Notes under the pieces: generated by a model
Told to the model about the DNA's origin: nothing
What the model saw: only the letters and a program-made list of their open reading frames with translations
Database searches by the model: none
Translations under genes and position numbers: made by a program
NCBI GenBank assembly: GCA_003153055.1
Contig: PMBV01000062.1
Location: 4,862 to 12,875 of the forward strand
DNA from: Myxococcales bacterium
GTDB lineage: Bacteria > Myxococcota > Myxococcia > Myxococcales > Myxococcaceae
Direction: 5' to 3'
Length of the DNA: 8,014 nucleotides
In this document: in pieces, positions 1-6,402 of the stretch
Position numbering within the stretch: the stretch's first letter is position 1
How the letters are laid out: each line of letters opens with the position of its first letter

Positions 1-1049
1 ACAGCACCGACATCGCGACGCTGTTCCTCGATGCCGAGCTCAAGGTCAGGCGCTTCACCCCGCGGGCCGCGAAGGTCATCAAGCTGATTCCGGGCGATGC
101 CGGGCGGCCGTTCACCGACCTCACGACGGCCCTCGATTACCCTGAGCTGGCCGACGACGCCGCCGAGGTGCTGCGCACGTTGGTCTTCAAGGAGAAGACG
201 GTCACGGCCAGCGGCGAGCGCTGGTTCTCGGTGCGGATCATGCCCTACCGCACCCAAGAGAACGTCATCGATGGCCTGGTCATCACCTTCACCGACGCCA
301 GCGTCTCCAAGGCGCTGGAGGCGGTGCTCCGGAAGCAAGAACGTCACCTCAGCGAGCTGGCCGACGCCTTGCCCCAGCTGGTGTGGACCAGCACGGCCGA
401 CGGCGCGGTCGACTCCCTGAGCCGACAGTGGCTCGAGTACACCGGGGTCAGCGAGCTCGAACAGCTGGGCCACGGCTGGCTCCAGCAGGTCGTCGCTCAA
501 GACCGCGAGCGGGTTCGCTCAGAGTGGGCCGCGGCGGTGCAGTCTGGGGCCGCCTTCGACAGCGAGTTTCGAATTCGGCGCGCCGACGGAGCGGTTCGCT
601 GGTTCAAGGCCCGCGCCTCCCGGGTTCGCGTGGCGAAGAGCCCAGCGCCGAGGTGGTACGGGACCAGCATCGACATCGAGGACCTGCTGGGTGCCGAAGC
701 AGCTCGAAGGAAACCCGGTGAGCAGGCGATGAGCATTCTCGAGAGCCTGAGTGACGCTGTCCTCTCGGCCGACGACGCGCTGGTGGTGACCTACGCCAAC
801 GCCGCGGCCGAGCGACTCCTTGGCCGAGGGCGCCTCGAGGTGCTGGGGAAGCCCATCTCCGAGGCGTTTCCGGAGGGCGGGGCGCTCGTCGAAGAGAAGT
901 GCCGCCAGGTGCTCCGGGGCCATGTCAGCGTCGCCTTCGAGACCAGCGCCTCGGGGTGTTGCCAGGTGCAGGTCGTCCCTCGAGGAGAAGGTCTCTCGGT
1001 CATTCTCAGGGAGCGTCTCGAGCCGAGCGCTCGCGGCGGCGCGAGGTGA
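1..1049 (+). CDS. CheB/CheR-type chemotaxis fusion protein, C-terminal three PAS domains (5' partial)
   Basis: The reading frame is open from the left edge (first full codon at 3) to TGA at 1047-1049, giving 348 visible residues. Residues about 1-105 start with STDIATLFLD and contain RRFTP, WFSVRIMPYRT and DGLVITFTD. This is the PAS type that typically follows CheB methylesterase and CheR methyltransferase domains in fused chemotaxis-like proteins. A helical linker leads to a second PAS (about 115-230: ADALPQLVW, QWLEYTG, EFRIRRADG, RWFKARA, YGTSIDIED). A third PAS follows (about 240-336: ILESLSDAV, VTYANAAAERLLGR, LGKPISEAFPE). No kinase domain follows; the protein ends soon after the third PAS. 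The catalytic modules, if present, lie outside the window, so the CheB/CheR assignment rests only on the first PAS. The likely role is cytoplasmic sensing and adaptation feeding the kinase encoded immediately downstream. The stop overlaps that gene's start by 4 bp. Confidence 0.82.
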   Translation, partial: STDIATLFLDAELKVRRFTPRAAKVIKLIPGDAGRPFTDLTTALDYPELADDAAEVLRTLVFKEKTVTASGERWFSVRIMPYRTQENVIDGLVITFTDASVSKALEAVLRKQERHLSELADALPQLVWTSTADGAVDSLSRQWLEYTGVSELEQLGHGWLQQVVAQDRERVRSEWAAAVQSGAAFDSEFRIRRADGAVRWFKARASRVRVAKSPAPRWYGTSIDIEDLLGAEAARRKPGEQAMSILESLSDAVLSADDALVVTYANAAAERLLGRGRLEVLGKPISEAFPEGGALVEEKCRQVLRGHVSVAFETSASGCCQVQVVPRGEGLSVILRERLEPSARGGAR

Positions 1050-3244
1050 ACCGGAAGAAGCACCCGGCGCTGGGCTCGACGGAGCTGCGCCGGCGCGCGG
1101 CCCAGCAGCTCGAGCAGCGCTCGACTCGCCCCCAGGGCCCGCCCAGGCGCCCCGAGGACGCGGATCGGCTCCTCCATGAGTTGGAGGTCCACCAAATCGA
1201 GCTGGAGCTGCAAAACGAGGAGCTGGTCGCCACGCGGGCTCAGTTGGAGGCGGGGCTCGAGCGGTACACCGACCTCTACGACTTCGCGCCCATGGGCTAC
1301 CTCACCCTCGACGCCGCCACGGTCATCGAGGAGGCGAACCTCGCGGCCGGGCAACTCCTGGGGGTCCCGCGCTCTCGGTTGATCGGCGGGCGCTTCGGGC
1401 ACTTCCTCAGTCCGGAGCACCGGGCCCCCTTCGACGCCTTCCTCCGGCGGGTGCTCGAGACCCAAGTGAAGGAGGTCTGTGAGGTGGCGCTGAGCACCTC
1501 CGCCTGGCTGCATGTGGAGGCCATCGTCTCGGGGCCCGGTCGCCGGGCGTACCGTGTCGTGCTGGTCGACGTCACCGAGCGGCGCCGCCTCGAGGAGGCC
1601 CTCCGGTTTCGCTCCACGCTTCTCGACTATGCCTCGGTGCACTCACTGGAGGAGTTGCTCCGCAAGGCGCTGGGGGCGATCGGCGCTTTGACCAACAGCC
1701 CGATTGGCTCCTACCACTTCGTCGAGGCCGACCAGCGCACGCTGACGCTCAAGGCCTGGTTGCCGGCGGGCGAGGTCCTTCGCGCGGGAACGCAGCAGGC
1801 CATCGACCCGGCCGAGCTGTGGGCGGAGTGCGTGAGGCGGCGACGGCCGACCATCTGCAATGAAGTCGCGCCACGGCCCCATCGGCCGGGCCTCCCCAGT
1901 GGATGGCCGCCCATCGCGCGGGAGCTGGCGGCGCCCATCATCCGCTCGAACGTGGTGGTCGCCCTTGTCGTGGTGGGGAACAAGGCGACGGACTACACGG
2001 CCCGTGACGTTGAGATCGTCTCGCACCTCGCGGATCTGGCTTGGGGCGTCATCGAGCGCAAGCGCGCGCAGGAGGCGCTGGAGGAGAGCGAGCGGCGCTA
2101 CCGCGAGGCGGCTGAGGCGCTGCGCGAGGTCGACCGCAACAAGACCCAGTTCCTCGCGACCCTCTCGCACGAGCTGCGCAACCCACTTGGGCCCATCACG
2201 AGTAGCCTCCACGTTCTCCGGCGCGTGGCCCCCGATGGAGCGCAGGCGCGTCGGGCCCTCGAAGTGGTTGATCGCCAAGTCCATCAGCTCGCCCGGCTCG
2301 TCAACGACTTGCTCGATGCGACGAGGATATCGGGCAACAAAATCTCCCTCAGTCGAGAGCGACTCGATCTCGCCGAGCTGGTGCGGTGCTCGGCCGACGA
2401 CCATCGCTCCCAGTTCGAAGACCGCGGCGTGCACCTCGAGCTCCTCGCGGCCTCTGCCCGAGTCTTCGTCGACGGAGACTCGAGCCGCCTCTCTCAGGCC
2501 GTCGGGAACCTCCTCCAGAACTCCGTCAAGTTCACCCCGCCAGGTGGGCGGACGACGATTCAGGTGTCAGCCGACTTGGTCGCTGGCCGCGCCCTGGTTC
2601 GCGTGGTCGATACCGGCCTGGGGATGGATGCTGGCCTGCTCGCGCGCCTGTTCCAGCCTTTCGTTCAGGGCGACTCCACGCTCGTTCGCAGCCAAGGCGG
2701 GCTTGGCCTCGGGTTGGCGCTGGTGAAGACGGTGGTCGAGCTCCACGGCGGCGACATCACCGCTCGGAGTGCCGGGCTCGGGTCGGGGACCGAGTTCCTC
2801 ATGCGGCTCCCGTTGATGGCAGACGAGGTCGTGGTGCCGGTCGCTCGACCCCCGCCCGCCTCGGCAGGTCGTCGTCGGGTGCTCGTCATCGACGACAACG
2901 TCGACGCGGCCGAGAGCCTCCGCGACGTGCTCGAGCTCGGCGCGCACGAGGTCGAGTTGGCACACACCGGCCCCGAGGGCATCGCCAAGGCCCGCGCGTT
3001 TCGCCCCGACGTCGTGCTGAGCGACATCGGCCTCCCCGGAATGGACGGCTACGCGGTGGCCCGAGCGCTCCAGGCCGACGAGACGCTCAGGGGTACCTAC
3101 CTGGTGGCCCTCAGCGGCTACGCACTGCCTGACGATGTCGAGCGCGCCCGGCTGGCGGGCTTCCACCGGCACCTCGGCAAGCCTCCTGATCTCGAGAAGC
3201 TCGCGGCGTACCTCGCCGAGTCGCAGGGGCGGGTCTCGGAGTGA
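1046..3244 (+). CDS. Soluble hybrid sensor histidine kinase (PAS-GAF-HisKA-HATPase-REC)
   Basis: This is a 732-residue protein. The GTG at 1046 is chosen because it shares GTGA with the upstream stop. The in-frame extension further upstream is Arg/Pro-rich and shadows the PAS gene. Residues 40-72 form a charged helix with the HELEVHQIELELQNEEL signature common before PAS domains in such kinases. Domains: PAS about 74-185 (YDFAPMGYLTLD, ending VLVDVTERRR); GAF about 190-335 (IGSYHF, GNKATDY, DLAW); coiled linker 336-364; HisKA with phospho-acceptor H375 in SHELRNPL; HATPase with N-box N492 (NLLQNSVKFT), D522 in DTGLGM and GLGLGLALVK; C-terminal receiver about 612-728 with acidic pair D616/D617, phospho-acceptor D660, S690 and K712. 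All key residues are present, so it should be active. No membrane segment is visible, so sensing is cytoplasmic. ATP-driven autophosphorylation would pass phosphate to D660. No separate response regulator is in the window. The ligand is unknown. Confidence 0.93.
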   Translation: MNRKKHPALGSTELRRRAAQQLEQRSTRPQGPPRRPEDADRLLHELEVHQIELELQNEELVATRAQLEAGLERYTDLYDFAPMGYLTLDAATVIEEANLAAGQLLGVPRSRLIGGRFGHFLSPEHRAPFDAFLRRVLETQVKEVCEVALSTSAWLHVEAIVSGPGRRAYRVVLVDVTERRRLEEALRFRSTLLDYASVHSLEELLRKALGAIGALTNSPIGSYHFVEADQRTLTLKAWLPAGEVLRAGTQQAIDPAELWAECVRRRRPTICNEVAPRPHRPGLPSGWPPIARELAAPIIRSNVVVALVVVGNKATDYTARDVEIVSHLADLAWGVIERKRAQEALEESERRYREAAEALREVDRNKTQFLATLSHELRNPLGPITSSLHVLRRVAPDGAQARRALEVVDRQVHQLARLVNDLLDATRISGNKISLSRERLDLAELVRCSADDHRSQFEDRGVHLELLAASARVFVDGDSSRLSQAVGNLLQNSVKFTPPGGRTTIQVSADLVAGRALVRVVDTGLGMDAGLLARLFQPFVQGDSTLVRSQGGLGLGLALVKTVVELHGGDITARSAGLGSGTEFLMRLPLMADEVVVPVARPPPASAGRRRVLVIDDNVDAAESLRDVLELGAHEVELAHTGPEGIAKARAFRPDVVLSDIGLPGMDGYAVARALQADETLRGTYLVALSGYALPDDVERARLAGFHRHLGKPPDLEKLAAYLAESQGRVSE

Positions 3245-3292
3245 TGGCACTTCTCGCCCCTCGCATGTTGCGCATCGCGGCGAGGACAGGCA

Positions 3293-3307
3293 GGGTCTCG
3301 GGGACCC
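3293..3307 (+). promoter_or_regulatory. Short hairpin abutting the lptM-like start codon
   Basis: GGGTC (3293-3297) and GACCC (3303-3307) form a perfect 5-bp G/C-rich stem with a 5-nt TCGGG loop, ending directly before the ATG at 3308. The only Shine-Dalgarno-like bases near this start (GGGGA, 3300-3304) lie partly in the loop and partly in the stem. The hairpin could dampen translation of the first gene of the operon. Such a short stem also arises by chance in GC-rich DNA. There is no U-tract, so it does not look like a terminator. Confidence 0.3.
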
Positions 3308-3460
3308 ATGCGGCTCTGTCTGATTCTCTCGTTCCTGCTCACCGGTTGCGGCATCAAAGCCTCGCTGCCCCGGCCCCCTCTCGATGAGCCCACCCCGGCC
3401 TCCCCCGCTCCCGCGGTCGCTGAGCCGAAGGATGCGGGCTGCTGCGGGGAGGCGAAGTGA
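3308..3460 (+). CDS. lptM: LptM (YifL)-like small lipoprotein upstream of lysA
   Basis: This is a 50-residue protein from ATG 3308 to TGA 3458-3460. It has a very short signal peptide, MRLCLILSFLLTGC, with lipobox LTGC. C14 is therefore the predicted lipidated residue and the mature chain begins CGIKASLPRPP. That matches the LptM/YifL pattern (E. coli has LTGCGLKGPLYFPP), and the position directly before lysA fits the family's usual neighbourhood next to lysA or dapF. In E. coli, LptM binds the LPS translocon LptD/LptE in the outer membrane and aids LptD maturation. The remainder is Pro/Ala-rich and disordered-looking and ends DAGCCGEAK, an adjacent Cys pair (C45-C46) not typical of the family. 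Residue G13 before Cys and G15 after it suit lipoprotein processing; there is no Asp at +2. The stop overlaps the lysA GTG by 4 bp, so the two are probably coupled. The LptM function is inferred from motif and synteny only. Confidence 0.72.
   Translation: MRLCLILSFLLTGCGIKASLPRPPLDEPTPASPAPAVAEPKDAGCCGEAK
3446..3452 (+). promoter_or_regulatory. Ribosome binding site of lysA
   Basis: GGGGAGG lies inside the last codons of the lptM-like gene, 4 nt before the GTG at 3457. It supports the GTG as the true lysA start. It also constrains the C-terminal Gly-Glu of the upstream lipoprotein. Confidence 0.7.
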
Positions 3461-4698
3461 ATCATTTTCAACCTCGCGACGGCTCGCTCTTCGTGGAGGA
3501 CGTGCCCCTGGCGAAAATCGCCAAGGAGGTGGGCACGCCGACCTACGTCTACTCGTCGGCCACCCTGACCCGTCACATCTCGGTGGTGCAGGCGGCCTTC
3601 ACGGCGTTGCCTTCGCTGGTCTGCTACTCGGTGAAGGCCTGCTCGAACCTGGCTGTGTTGCGGCTGTTCGCCAAGCAGGGCGCTGGCTTCGACATCGTGT
3701 CGGCGGGCGAGCTCGGCCGGGTGGAGGCCGCTGGTGGTGACCCGCGGAAGGTCGTCTTCGCTGGAGTCGGCAAGCGCGAAGACGAGCTGCGCGCCGCGCT
3801 GAGGGCCGGCATCCTGTTGTTCAACGTCGAGAGCGCCGAGGAGCTGGCCCTGCTGGACCAGGTCGGCCGGCACGCCGGGGTCAAGGCTCCCTTCGCGCTG
3901 AGGGTCAACCCCGAGGTCGACGCCGGCACGCACCGGCACACCGCCACCAGCCTCAGCACCTCGAAGTTCGGAGTGCCCTTCGCCGAAGCCGTCGAGCTTT
4001 ACCGAGCCAGCCGCCGCATGAAGGGCGTCGAGGCGCGGGGGCTCGATGTGCACATCGGCTCCCAGGTGACCGATGGTCGCCCCTTCGCTCGCGCCGTCGC
4101 CAAGGTGGCCGACCTCTACCGCTCGCTCAAGGCCGATGGCCTGCCCCTCACGCACCTCGACGTCGGCGGTGGCCTGGGCGTGCGCTACACCACCGAGTCG
4201 CCTCCGTCGCTCGAGGAGTACTCCCGCCTGGTGCGTGAGCCGCTCGAGACGCTGGGAGCCACCATTCTCCTCGAGCCGGGCAGGGTGCTGGTGGCCAACG
4301 CCGGCGTCTTGCTGACCCGGGTGCTCTACCGGAAGAAGGCCCCGGCCCGTCGCTTCGTGGTGGTTGACGCGGCGATGAACGACCTCATTCGCCCGGCGTT
4401 GTACGAGGCGCACCACGACATCAGGCCGGTGAAGCCCCGACTCGGCCGGCGCACCACCGTCGACGTGGTCGGGCCGGTGTGCGAGTCGTCTGACGTCTTG
4501 GGCCACGAGCGCTCCCTGCCGCCGCTGGAGCAGGGTGACCTGTTGGCGGTGATGACCGCGGGGGCCTACGGCATGTCGATGGCGAGCACCTACAACTCAC
4601 GCCTCCGTCCGGCCGAGGTGCTGGTCGACGGGAAACGCTTTCGCGTCATTCGCACGCGCGACGTCTTGGAAGACCTTTGGAGAGGAGAGACACGATGA
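3457..4698 (+). CDS. lysA: Diaminopimelate decarboxylase
   Basis: This is a 413-residue protein, the usual LysA length. It decarboxylates meso-2,6-diaminopimelate to L-lysine with pyridoxal phosphate, the last step of lysine synthesis in the cytoplasm. Visible fold type III features, in order: PLP lysine K60 in YSVKACSN (E. coli LysA also has KACSN); GFDIVSAGEL; H199 in HIGSQ; the phosphate-binding glycine run G237-G239 in DVGGGLG; E273-R276 in EPGR; the dimer-contributed active-site motif C342-ESSD; and Y371 in AGAYGMSMASTYNSR. The GTG start at 3457 gives MNHFQPRDGSLFVEDVPLA, typical of the family's N-terminus, and has a strong ribosome binding site 4 nt upstream. The gene overlaps the LptM-like gene (GTGA) and dapA (ATGA) by 4 bp at each end. 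That makes a coupled cluster whose other products make the diaminopimelate precursor. Nothing appears missing or broken. Confidence 0.97.
   Translation: MNHFQPRDGSLFVEDVPLAKIAKEVGTPTYVYSSATLTRHISVVQAAFTALPSLVCYSVKACSNLAVLRLFAKQGAGFDIVSAGELGRVEAAGGDPRKVVFAGVGKREDELRAALRAGILLFNVESAEELALLDQVGRHAGVKAPFALRVNPEVDAGTHRHTATSLSTSKFGVPFAEAVELYRASRRMKGVEARGLDVHIGSQVTDGRPFARAVAKVADLYRSLKADGLPLTHLDVGGGLGVRYTTESPPSLEEYSRLVREPLETLGATILLEPGRVLVANAGVLLTRVLYRKKAPARRFVVVDAAMNDLIRPALYEAHHDIRPVKPRLGRRTTVDVVGPVCESSDVLGHERSLPPLEQGDLLAVMTAGAYGMSMASTYNSRLRPAEVLVDGKRFRVIRTRDVLEDLWRGETR
4683..4687 (+). promoter_or_regulatory. Ribosome binding site of dapA
   Basis: AGGAG sits within a purine-rich run (4679-4690) at the 3' end of lysA, 7 nt before the ATG at 4695. 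It decides the start against the in-frame TTG at 4677, which would place the Shine-Dalgarno inside the coding region. Confidence 0.75.
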
Positions 4699-5582
4699 CG
4701 ATTCTGTCTGGCTCGATGACGGCGCTGGCCACGCCCTTCCGCGATGGGCGGCTCGATGTCGCGGCCTACGAGTGGCTGGTGGATTTTCAAATCACCAACG
4801 GGACCTCGGTGCTCGTGCCGATGGGCACCACGGGAGAGGCGTCGACGATGACGCCCGCCGAGCGTCGGCAGGCCATCGAGGTCTGCGTCAAGGCGACTCG
4901 GGGCCGGGTGAAGGTGTTCGCCGGTGCGGGGAGCAACTCGACCCAGGACGTCATCGAGAGCGTCAAGGCAGCCCGCGAGGTCGGAGCCGACGGGGCCCTC
5001 ATCGTGACGCCGTATTACAACAAGCCGACCCAGGCCGGGCTGGTGGAACACTACCGCCTCATCGCCAAGGCCCACCCGGGCTTCCCGCTGATGGCCTACA
5101 ACGTCCCCGGGCGCACCTCGGTCGATTTGCTCCCCGAGACGGCCAAGAGGCTGTGCGACATTCCCGAGCTGGTGGCGCTGAAGGAGGCCACCGGGAGCGT
5201 GTTGCGATGCCTCGACGTCTTCGAGCAATGCGGAGAACGGCTGACGCTCCTGTCGGGTGACGACTTCGTGGTCGCACCGTTCATCTTCTCGGGTGGCCGC
5301 GGCGTGGTGAGTGTCTCGGCCAATGTCGTGCCCCGAGAGATGGCAGACCTCTGCTCCGCCGCGCTGGGCGGGGAGATCGCCAAGGCGCGGGCGCTGCAGC
5401 TCAAGCTCCAGCCGCTGCACCGGCTGTTGTTCGTTGAGCCCAACCCCACGCCGGTGAAGATGGCGCTGCACATGATGGGCAAGTTCGGCCAGGAGATCCG
5501 CTCGCCGTTGTTGCCGATGACCGAGGCCAACGCCGCCAAGCTCAGGGCCGAGCTCGAGCGGCTGGGTATTCTCAAGCGATGA
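4695..5582 (+). CDS. dapA: 4-hydroxy-tetrahydrodipicolinate synthase
   Basis: This is a 295-residue protein, close to the 292 of E. coli DapA. It condenses pyruvate with L-aspartate semialdehyde, the first committed step of diaminopimelate/lysine synthesis, in the cytoplasm. It is a TIM-barrel aldolase of the NAL family. The Schiff-base lysine is K163 (VALKEATGS), with Y135 and R140 in YNVPGRT, T45-T46 in MGTTGE and Y107-Y108 in TPYYNKP, so the catalytic set is complete. The residues aligned with the E. coli lysine-binding allosteric site differ: Ser48 is A49, His53 is P54, His56 is R57 and Glu84 is D85, while Asn80 (N81) and Tyr106 (Y107) are kept. Weak or absent lysine inhibition is therefore likely; this comes from a hand alignment. 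ATG 4695 overlaps the lysA stop (ATGA) and has a good ribosome binding site. dapB follows 10 bp after the stop. Confidence 0.97.
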   Translation: MTILSGSMTALATPFRDGRLDVAAYEWLVDFQITNGTSVLVPMGTTGEASTMTPAERRQAIEVCVKATRGRVKVFAGAGSNSTQDVIESVKAAREVGADGALIVTPYYNKPTQAGLVEHYRLIAKAHPGFPLMAYNVPGRTSVDLLPETAKRLCDIPELVALKEATGSVLRCLDVFEQCGERLTLLSGDDFVVAPFIFSGGRGVVSVSANVVPREMADLCSAALGGEIAKARALQLKLQPLHRLLFVEPNPTPVKMALHMMGKFGQEIRSPLLPMTEANAAKLRAELERLGILKR

Positions 5583-5592
5583 GGCGCTGACC

Positions 5593-6402
5593 ATGTCGAC
5601 CGCGGCAATTCGAACAGTCATCACCGGAGTCAGTGGGCGCATGGGCGCGACCCTGGTGCGAATGGTGCGTGACGCCCCGGGGTTCCGGGTGACCGGAGGC
5701 ACGGACAAGCCTGGCTCTCCGGTGCTGGGGAGGGACGTGGGCGTGGTCGCTCACCTCGATCCGCTCCAGCTCATGACCGTCGCGTCCCTCGCCGAGGTGC
5801 TCCCCGGCTGTGACGTCGTCATCGACTTCACCAGCCCCGAGGCGAGCCTCGAGCACGCGCGGCTCTGCGCCCGGGCAAAGAAGGCGCTCGTCATCGGCAC
5901 GACGGGCTTCTCGGCCGAGGCGAAGGCCGAGCTCCTCGAGCTTGCGCGGCAGGTGCCCATCGTGGCCTCACCCAACATGTCCATCGGCGTGAACCTCGTC
6001 GTCGAGATGGCGGCCCAGCTGGCGGCGAGGCTCGGAGAGGACTTCGATGTCGAGGTGCTCGAGGCCCACCACCGAATGAAGAAAGATGCTCCGTCGGGGA
6101 CCGCCGTGTGGCTGGCTGACCAGCTGGTCAAGGCGCTCGGCCGCTCACCGGACGACGTTCGCACTTCGAGGGTGGGGATGGTGGGCGCGCGTCCTCACGA
6201 GGAGATTGGGGTGCAGGCGCTCCGCGGCGGTGACGTGGTGGGCGAGCACACCGTCTTCTTCTTCGGCGACGGGGAGCGCGTCGAGCTGACGCATCGCGCG
6301 ACCAGCAGGGACCAGTTCGGCCGCGGCGCGGTGCGGGCCGCCAGGTGGGCGGTGAGCCAGCCTCCTGGGCTCTACGACATGTCTCACGTCCTGCGGCCGT
6401 AG
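5593..6402 (+). CDS. dapB: 4-hydroxy-tetrahydrodipicolinate reductase
   Basis: This is a 269-residue protein (E. coli 273). It reduces the DapA product to tetrahydrodipicolinate with NAD(P)H, the second step specific to diaminopimelate synthesis. The N-terminal Rossmann fold shows the nucleotide-binding GVSGRMG (residues 12-18), CDVVIDFTSPEA, VIGTTGF and SPNMSIGVN. The C-terminal catalytic domain shows E157-AHHRMKKDAPSGTA with H159, H160 and K163, which land at the same numbers as the E. coli catalytic residues. It ends VSQPPGLYDMSHVL, also family-typical. The ATG at 5593 lies 10 bp after the dapA stop. A GAGG overlapping that stop (5581-5584) at 8-nt spacing serves as the ribosome binding site, so it belongs to the same operon. 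The last 19 bp overlap the 3' end of the convergent hydrolase gene. None of the later diaminopimelate-pathway genes (dapL, dapD/E, dapF) is in the window. Confidence 0.97.
   Translation: MSTAAIRTVITGVSGRMGATLVRMVRDAPGFRVTGGTDKPGSPVLGRDVGVVAHLDPLQLMTVASLAEVLPGCDVVIDFTSPEASLEHARLCARAKKALVIGTTGFSAEAKAELLELARQVPIVASPNMSIGVNLVVEMAAQLAARLGEDFDVEVLEAHHRMKKDAPSGTAVWLADQLVKALGRSPDDVRTSRVGMVGARPHEEIGVQALRGGDVVGEHTVFFFGDGERVELTHRATSRDQFGRGAVRAARWAVSQPPGLYDMSHVLRP

Noticed and set aside
899..1045. In-frame upstream extension of the kinase
   Set aside because: The 49 extra residues are Arg/Pro-rich and overlap the third PAS domain of the upstream gene in another frame. The GTG at 1046 within GTGA is the better start.
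1643..2434. 263-codon open frame on the minus strand opposite the histidine kinase
   Set aside because: The sense strand carries clear GAF and HisKA domains. The antisense product has no motif or plausible ribosome binding site.
3245..3307. Possible terminator or promoter between the kinase and the lptM-like gene
   Set aside because: Only 63 bp, with no U-tract after any stem and no recognisable -35/-10 pair. Only the small hairpin before the ATG could be supported.
3634..3648. LysA active-site lysine followed by Ala-Cys instead of the common Ala-Asn
   Set aside because: E. coli LysA also reads KACSN at this place, so it is normal family variation.
3118..4506. 462-codon open frame on the minus strand across lptM-like gene and lysA
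   Set aside because: It is antisense to unmistakable lysA, has His/Arg/Glu-rich content with no family motif, and arises from the third-position G/C bias of the sense gene.
4590..5708. 372-codon open frame on the minus strand opposite dapA
   Set aside because: It is an antisense shadow of dapA, which has complete catalytic motifs; the product is low-complexity with no recognisable domain.
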